From Candidatus Nomurabacteria bacterium (lineage in GTDB: Bacteria > Patescibacteriota > Minisyncoccia > Phycocordibacterales > UBA9973): 9,574 bases of DNA. Location: positions 1 to 9,574 of the forward strand of contig JAHFNP010000005.1 in the NCBI GenBank assembly GCA_023267245.1, read 5' to 3'. The notes under the pieces were generated by a model. The model searched no databases and had not been told where the DNA came from. It saw only the letters and a list, made by a program, of their open reading frames with translations. A program made the translations under genes and the position numbers. Positions within the stretch are counted from its first letter, which is position 1; every line of letters starts with the position of its first letter. Positions 6,127-9,574 of the stretch are shown piece after piece.

Positions 6127-7012
6127 ATTTTATGAATTTTTTGACTAGCGTGTCGATCTTTTTAAGGTCGGATTTTTTGGAAGGATCAAACCAGTGTATT
6201 TCCTTGTCGCGCTTGAACCAAGTCATCTGTCTTTTGGTATATTTTATCGTTTGAGATATTACTTTTTCTTCCGTTGGATTAAAGTATTCAAAGCCGAACT
6301 CCCGCAGTCTTTTATCTGAGATACCATTTCTTTTTAATTTTTTAATTTCATTCAACAGACCGGCTTTAAACATTTCCTTTACTCTTTTTTCAACTTTCTT
6401 TTTTAGAATATCATTCGACAGGAAAACACCGATTTTAATAAATTCATACGGAGGAGTTTCCTCCGTAATCTTAGGGACTTTGCCTAGATGTTTTACTATC
6501 TCGATAGCTCTGATCAGCCGAATTTTATTTTTGGCATCGATATTTTGCGCTCTGACAGGGTCCAGTTTTTTGAGTGTTTCAAAAAGTTTTTCGGCTGTTT
6601 TTTTGTCTAAATCTTTTCTGAGTTTTGTGTTTGGCGGAACTTCCGGAAATATTACGCCTTTAGTTATCGCATCGATATAAAATCCCGTCCCGCCGCAAAT
6701 AATCGGAGTTTTGCCTCTTTTTATGATATCAGCTATCGCGTATATCGCTAATTTTTGATATTGAGTGATAGAAAATTTATTTTTTGGATTGGCCACATCG
6801 AGCAAGTGGTGAGGAATGCCTCGCATCTCTTTTTTTGTAATTTTGCCGGTACCGATATCGAGATTTTTATAAACTTGGCGCGAGTCGGCGGAGATGATCT
6901 CTCCGCCAGCTGGCGGATTAATTTTTTTGGCAAGTTTAACCGCCAAATCACTTTTGCCTGTAGCAGTTTGGCCCAAAACGACGATAATTTTAGGTTTGAT
7001 TTTCTTTTCCAT
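6125..7012 (-). CDS. miaA: tRNA dimethylallyltransferase MiaA
   Basis: Transfers a dimethylallyl group from DMAPP to N6 of A37 in tRNAs that read UNN codons, improving decoding. It has 295 residues, normal length. Visible are the P-loop GQTATGKS (14-21), the catalytic-region SADSRQVYKNLDIGTGK (~41-57), GIPHHLLDV, CGGTGFYIDAI, the R-rich KIRLIRAIEI segment, and the C-terminal YTKRQMTWFKRD. Oddity: between AKKIN and GEIISADS lies PPAG, encoded by a 16-bp GC-rich palindrome (6902-6917); compared with remembered MiaA sequences this adds about four residues. The ATG is 18 bases behind the 3' end of tRNA-Leu(CAA), with no Shine-Dalgarno and no promoter between them, so the mRNA is probably released by tRNA processing. 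Confidence 0.96.
   Translation of the reverse strand: MEKKIKPKIIVVLGQTATGKSDLAVKLAKKINPPAGGEIISADSRQVYKNLDIGTGKITKKEMRGIPHHLLDVANPKNKFSITQYQKLAIYAIADIIKRGKTPIICGGTGFYIDAITKGVIFPEVPPNTKLRKDLDKKTAEKLFETLKKLDPVRAQNIDAKNKIRLIRAIEIVKHLGKVPKITEETPPYEFIKIGVFLSNDILKKKVEKRVKEMFKAGLLNEIKKLKRNGISDKRLREFGFEYFNPTEEKVISQTIKYTKRQMTWFKRDKEIHWFDPSKKSDLKKIDTLVKKFIK
6902..6917. repeat. GC-rich palindrome within miaA
   Basis: TCCGCCAGCTGGCGGA is a perfect 16-bp palindrome in an AT-rich stretch. It adds residues in frame to MiaA (NPPAGG) next to the conserved EIISADS segment. Nearby GGCGGAG (6887-6893) and CTCCGCC (6901-6907) give an alternative pairing. It is similar in style to the palindrome at 7384-7403. Confidence 0.75.
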
Positions 7013-7030
7013 ATTATTTTAGTTTGCTCG

Positions 7031-7117
7031 TGGTGCCCAGGGAGAGAATCGAACTCTCATGATGTTGCCATCGATAGATTTTGAGTCTATTGCGTCTACC
7101 AATTCCGCCACCTGGGC
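7031..7117 (-). tRNA. tRNA-Leu, anticodon CAA
   Basis: An 87-nt class II tRNA with the CCA encoded. The acceptor stem GCCCAGG pairs with CCTGGGC, followed by A73 and CCA. The D-arm is GCGGAATTGGTAGACGC; the anticodon stem ATAGA/TCTAT encloses the loop CTCAAAA, giving anticodon CAA for UUG codons. The long variable arm pairs GATG with CATC around GCAA, and the T-arm is GAGAG-TTCGATT-CTCTC. A36, A37 and A38 are all A, the recognition pattern of MiaA, which is encoded next. A TATAAT lies only three bases before its 5' end, too close to be a normal promoter, so it is probably cotranscribed with the GIY-YIG gene from upstream. Its first 28 nt (7117-7090) are duplicated at 7418-7371. Confidence 0.96.
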
Positions 7118-7121
7118 AATA

Positions 7122-7364
7122 TTATAATTTAAATGTTTCTTTTATCCATTCTTTTCCAGATCCAGATTTTAAATATTTTTCTCTCAATCTGGCCTCAGGC
7201 CTTGTATTATAGCTTTCTGTGGCTATCAAATCAAATCCTGCATATGGTTTAGTTGTTTTGTTTTTGCCTTGATTATGTTCTGATATTCTTCTTTCTAAAT
7301 TGGAAGTCATACCAATATAAATGTAATTTCTTAATTTACTTTTTATTATATAGACATAATGCAT
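7122..7364 (-). CDS. GIY-YIG superfamily endonuclease, small solo domain
   Basis: An 80-residue single-domain nuclease of the GIY-YIG fold (UvrC N-terminal/YhbQ-like group). Visible are YVYII near residue 3 (the GIY strand), YIYIG (~14-18, the YIG strand), LERRISEHNQG (~24-34) with the conserved Arg and His, and RPEARLREKYLKSGSGKEW (~55-73) with the expected catalytic Glu and the LKSG.G.EW ending of this subfamily. Family members cut DNA; the target here is unknown. There is no Shine-Dalgarno. It lies between an intact tRNA-Leu (four bases beyond its stop) and a second, broken copy of the first ~27 nt of that tRNA (6 bases before its ATG), so it looks like the cargo of a tiny element inserted into the tRNA gene. 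Confidence 0.92.
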   Translation of the reverse strand: MHYVYIIKSKLRNYIYIGMTSNLERRISEHNQGKNKTTKPYAGFDLIATESYNTRPEARLREKYLKSGSGKEWIKETFKL

Positions 7365-7370
7365 GATCTT

Positions 7371-7418
7371 TTGCGTCTACCAACCTGCCTGCCGGCAGGC
7401 AGGTTCCGCCACCTGGGC
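7371..7418 (-). pseudogene. Truncated 5' copy of tRNA-Leu, split by a palindrome
   Basis: On the minus strand it reads GCCCAGGTGGCGGAA (7418-7404), then a 20-bp insert (7403-7384), then TTGGTAGACGCAA (7383-7371). The two outer parts equal the first 28 nt of the intact tRNA-Leu without a mismatch. It stops at the start of the anticodon stem and cannot make a tRNA. It lies just downstream of a promoter and 6 bases upstream of the GIY-YIG ATG, so it becomes the 5'-UTR of that gene. Confidence 0.88.
7382..7405. repeat. 24-bp GC-rich palindrome in the D-loop of the tRNA fragment
   Basis: The 20-bp insert CCTGCCTGCCGGCAGGCAGG (7384-7403) is a perfect palindrome. It sits exactly between AA and TT of the tRNA D-loop, so the flanks extend the symmetry to 24 bp. 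In RNA it would be a strong hairpin. The surroundings are AT-rich, so it looks like a discrete insertion, probably a dispersed repeat. Confidence 0.85.
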
Positions 7419-7428
7419 TTACTGTAGA

Positions 7429-7457
7429 ATATTACTTGAATTCCCGTTAAAAATCAA
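7429..7457 (-). promoter_or_regulatory. Promoter for the tRNA fragment, GIY-YIG gene, tRNA-Leu and miaA
   Basis: On the minus strand, -35 TTGATT (7457-7452), 17-base spacer, -10 TAATAT (7434-7429). The expected start is near 7422, four bases before the broken tRNA copy, a normal position for a tRNA promoter. It is probably the original tRNA-Leu promoter and now also drives the inserted gene, the intact tRNA and miaA. It is back to back with the parB promoter. Confidence 0.55.
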
Positions 7458-7458
7458 T

Positions 7459-7485
7459 TTGTTTTTTATTTAAATATGCTAAAAT
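7459..7485 (+). promoter_or_regulatory. parB promoter (leaderless architecture)
   Basis: An extended -10, TGC-TAAAAT (7477-7485), lies six bases before the parB ATG at 7492, so the expected start is the A of the ATG. A weak -35 TTGTTT (7459-7464) has a short 15-base spacer, but the TG extension can compensate. Confidence 0.55.
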
Positions 7486-7491
7486 CCTATC

Positions 7492-8541
7492 ATGTCTAAT
7501 TTATATTCTAACTCAATATTTTGGATCGAAGTCGAGAAGATCAAACCGAACCCTTATCAGCCGAGGCGTGATTTCGAAGAATCCAAGTTAAAGGACTTGG
7601 CTGACTCTATCCGCCAATATGGTGTCCTCCAGCCTCTCGTCGTCTCGCGCATGGAGATCGAAAAGCCCGACGGCGGGCTTGCGGTAGAATACGAGCTTAT
7701 CGCCGGAGAGCGCCGCCTCCGAGCTTCAAGGCTAGCCGGCCTTGCTCAGGTGCCGGTTCTTATACGTACAGGCGACGACTCTATGATGAAGCTTGAGCTC
7801 GCGATCATCGAGAATCTTCAGCGCGAAGATTTGAATGCAGTAGATCGCGCCCGCGCCTTTTTAAAGCTGGCGGAAGAATTTAAATTTACTCACGCCCAGA
7901 TCGGCGTGAAGGTCGGCAAAAGCCGAGAGTATGTCTCCAACACAATGCGTCTTCTTTCGATGCCGGATGAGATACTGAAAGCCTTGGCGGAAGGGAAAAT
8001 AAGCGAAGGGCATACTCGGCCGATCATGATGCTAAACGATCGCCCAGAAGAGCAGATGACCCTCTTTAAGGAGATTTATTACAAGAGGATAACGGTCAGG
8101 GAAGCGGAACAGATCGCTAGGCATATCGCGCACGACAAAGTCAGAAAAAAAGAATTGATTCCAGATCAGGAAGTTCTCCAAATCGAAGAAAAATTGAGAG
8201 AAGCTCTCGGCACTCGCGTGCAAATCGAAAGAAAAGAAGTTGGCGGGCATATCACGATACACTTCTTCTCAAATGAAGACTTGAAATCGATCATCGGTCT
8301 GCTTGAATCGAATGAACAAAAAAAGCCGGACAGCATGCTTAATAATTTTATTTCAAATTCAAATACTGATGCGCCGGTCCAGCCATCAGCTGAGACACTT
8401 TCCGCCGCGGGTCCCCAGACTGAAACTTTAGAAGCCGAAGTCGCTAAAAGCGATGAGATTAAATTGCTTGATGACCGCTCCAAAGAAGAAAGAGAAAAAG
8501 AGGAGAGCGAGCTGTACGATATAAAAAATTTCTCGCTCTAA
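7492..8541 (+). CDS. parB: ParB/Spo0J family chromosome partition protein
   Basis: CTP-dependent DNA clamp that loads at parS sites for chromosome segregation; 349 residues. Visible are PNPYQPRRDF (19-28), the CTP-binding box II with GERRLR (72-77), ENLQREDLNAVDRARAF (~107-123), and a helix-turn-helix THAQIGVKVGKSREYVSNTMRLL (~133-155). The region to ~225 is the rest of the DNA-binding core. GGHITIHFFSNEDLKSIIGLL (~251-271) matches the usual C-terminal dimerisation end. Beyond it is an unusual ~75-residue acidic, low-complexity tail ending in SELYDIKNFSL. No parA neighbour and no parS-like (TGTTTCACGTGAAACA) site is in the window. The mRNA is probably leaderless. The stop overlaps the convergent rel stop by four bases. 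Confidence 0.95.
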   Translation: MSNLYSNSIFWIEVEKIKPNPYQPRRDFEESKLKDLADSIRQYGVLQPLVVSRMEIEKPDGGLAVEYELIAGERRLRASRLAGLAQVPVLIRTGDDSMMKLELAIIENLQREDLNAVDRARAFLKLAEEFKFTHAQIGVKVGKSREYVSNTMRLLSMPDEILKALAEGKISEGHTRPIMMLNDRPEEQMTLFKEIYYKRITVREAEQIARHIAHDKVRKKELIPDQEVLQIEEKLREALGTRVQIERKEVGGHITIHFFSNEDLKSIIGLLESNEQKKPDSMLNNFISNSNTDAPVQPSAETLSAAGPQTETLEAEVAKSDEIKLLDDRSKEEREKEESELYDIKNFSL

Positions 8542-9574
8542 AAGTGTCCGAAGGATTTTAACTTGGCAAGCAAACTATTTTTTTCCCCGTAAGCCTTGAT
8601 GTGCTTCTTTGCTATGTTTGTTTTAGTATAGTCCAGCCATTTCGTTGAAGGATGGGCGTCTTTTTTTGTGACTATTTCTACAATGTCGCCATTTTTTAAA
8701 TTAGCACTGATCGGCACCATCTTGCCGTTTACTCTGGCGCTGGCGATATGATCACCTATGTCTGAATGTATCGTATAAGCAAAGTCTATCGGGCTTGAAC
8801 CATCCGGTAAATCGACGACATCTCCCTGCGGCGTAAAAATAAAAATACGATCATTAAAAATATCCATTTTCAAATTTTCAATAAATTTTTCTGGTTCATC
8901 TTGGACGTGTTTCATATTTTTAAGTTCATCAATCCATTTGAACTTTGACTTATCGTCTTGGACTTTTTTATCACCTTGTTCTTTGTAGGCAAAATGTGCG
9001 GCGATACCATAGGCCGCTTCAGCATGCATATCCTTTGTTCTTATTTGTATTTCAGCGATTCCGCCTGAGCCAGTGAAAATAGTGGTGTGAATAGATCGAT
9101 AGCCATTTAGTTTTGGCAGTGCTATATAGTCTTTGATCCTGCCTGGTAATGGTTTCCATATGGAGTGAACTATTCCTAAAACGCGATAACAATCTTCAAC
9201 GCTTTCGACAACTACGCGAAGGGCAACAATATCATATATCTTTTCGATATCCATTCCACGTTGTTGCAGTTTCTTGTAAAGACTATATTTGTGTTTTACG
9301 CGATAATCGATTTCAACAATGTTTATTTTATTTTTCTTCAGCTCTTTTTCAAGTTCGCGGCGAACTTCTGCCAGGTATTTTTGATACAGATCTTTTTTGC
9401 CTTTTATTATCTCTTCGACTTGAGCATACTCTTTCGGGTAAGCATAAGGAAAAGCAGCGTCTTCGATCTCGCCCTTCAATTTACCCATACCAAGACGGTC
9501 GGCAAGGGGAGCGTAAACTTCGATCGACTCTATGGCGATCCTTTTTCTTTTGTCTTCTCGTACATGTTGCAGTG
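8538..9574 (-). CDS. RelA/SpoT family (p)ppGpp synthetase/hydrolase, 5' end beyond window
   Basis: Stringent-response enzyme; 344 C-terminal residues are visible and the frame stays open through 9574. It begins in the end of the hydrolase (HD) domain (REDKRKRIAIESIEVYAPLADRLGMGK). The synthetase domain follows with RVKHKYSLYKKL, IYDIVALRVVV, GRIKDYIALPKLNGYRSIHTT and AEIQIRT. The RxKD motif (RIKD, visible residues 145-148) is the version found in bifunctional Rel/SpoT rather than monofunctional RelA (ExDD). A TGS domain (~242-303: DRIFIFTPQGDVVDLPDGSSPIDFAYTIHS) comes next, but the protein ends about 40 residues later, lacking the helical, zinc-finger and ACT domains of full-length family members. 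The Met at 9488 is internal. It is convergent with parB, with no terminator between. Confidence 0.95.
   Translation of the reverse strand, partial: LQHVREDKRKRIAIESIEVYAPLADRLGMGKLKGEIEDAAFPYAYPKEYAQVEEIIKGKKDLYQKYLAEVRRELEKELKKNKINIVEIDYRVKHKYSLYKKLQQRGMDIEKIYDIVALRVVVESVEDCYRVLGIVHSIWKPLPGRIKDYIALPKLNGYRSIHTTIFTGSGGIAEIQIRTKDMHAEAAYGIAAHFAYKEQGDKKVQDDKSKFKWIDELKNMKHVQDEPEKFIENLKMDIFNDRIFIFTPQGDVVDLPDGSSPIDFAYTIHSDIGDHIASARVNGKMVPISANLKNGDIVEIVTKKDAHPSTKWLDYTKTNIAKKHIKAYGEKNSLLAKLKSFGHF

Larger units (their letters stand above)
7118..7418 (-). mobile_element. Putative minimal GIY-YIG element inserted in tRNA-Leu
   Basis: A 301-bp unit of one GIY-YIG gene and one 48-bp broken tRNA copy, bounded by the direct repeats 7090-7117 and 7371-7418. 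Apart from the 20-bp palindrome in the outer copy, the repeats are identical over 28 bp. The outer copy keeps the likely tRNA promoter while the inner copy completes the functional tRNA, as expected when an element inserts in the 5' half of a tRNA and supplies a replacement 5' end. A local tandem duplication could give a similar layout. No integrase or transposase is visible; the only enzyme is the nuclease. Confidence 0.45.

Noticed and set aside
7118..7130. TATAAT just before the intact tRNA-Leu as its own promoter
   Set aside because: Only three bases separate it from the mature tRNA 5' end, so transcription would start inside the tRNA.
7419..7491. parS site near parB
   Set aside because: No TGTTTCACGTGAAACA-like palindrome is visible here or elsewhere in the window.
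9486..9488. Met at 9488 as start of the rel gene
   Set aside because: In-frame upstream sequence through 9574 encodes the conserved REDKRKRIAIESIEVYAPLADRLG segment of the family.

Overview
The window looks like a chromosome segment from a small-genome bacterium, most likely Patescibacteria (Candidate Phyla Radiation, Parcubacteria-like). This rests on style, not on a marker search: moderately AT-rich DNA, compact housekeeping genes, almost no Shine-Dalgarno sequences, a WDGKWR-type PaaX/Cas2-like protein, small coiled-coil orphans, a solo GIY-YIG gene and a Rel enzyme that ends soon after its TGS domain. All 13 protein genes read under the standard code, and none ends in TGA.

Layout. 1-778: end of a ribosomal protein operon (rplM, cut by the left edge, then rpsI) closed by a strong terminator inside a longer hairpin. 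813-1907: grpE, then a two-gene unit of unknown function (coiled-coil protein plus a 53-residue protein). 1909-2439, minus strand: a winged-helix plus PaaX/Cas2-like protein divergent from dnaK, with -35 boxes of the two strands overlapping. 2446-2671: divergent control region with a large imperfect inverted repeat in the dnaK leader. 2672-5660: dnaK and dnaJ, 4 bases apart, which with grpE complete the Hsp70 system. 5737-6084: small HEAT-like protein, ended by a 34-bp perfect palindrome shared with the convergent miaA. 7418 down to 6125, minus strand: a broken 5' piece of a tRNA-Leu gene, a GIY-YIG nuclease gene, an intact tRNA-Leu(CAA) and miaA. 7492-8541: parB. 8538-9574, minus strand: a (p)ppGpp synthetase/hydrolase, cut by the right edge and overlapping the parB stop.

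Most notable. (1) The first ~27 nt of tRNA-Leu are present twice as a perfect 28-bp direct repeat flanking the GIY-YIG gene. The outer copy is the one next to the likely tRNA promoter, and a 20-bp GC-rich palindrome splits its D-loop. This looks like a ~300-bp nuclease-encoded unit inserted into a tRNA gene that rebuilt the tRNA downstream. (2) A second GC-rich palindrome lies in frame within miaA and adds about four residues beside the active-site loop. (3) At least three genes have a -10 box exactly six bases from the ATG, predicting leaderless mRNAs. (4) dnaK has no CIRCE element and no hrcA nearby; it has instead a structured leader and a divergent PaaX/Cas2-like regulator candidate. (5) MiaA is encoded directly behind a tRNA that should be its own substrate (A36-A37-A38).
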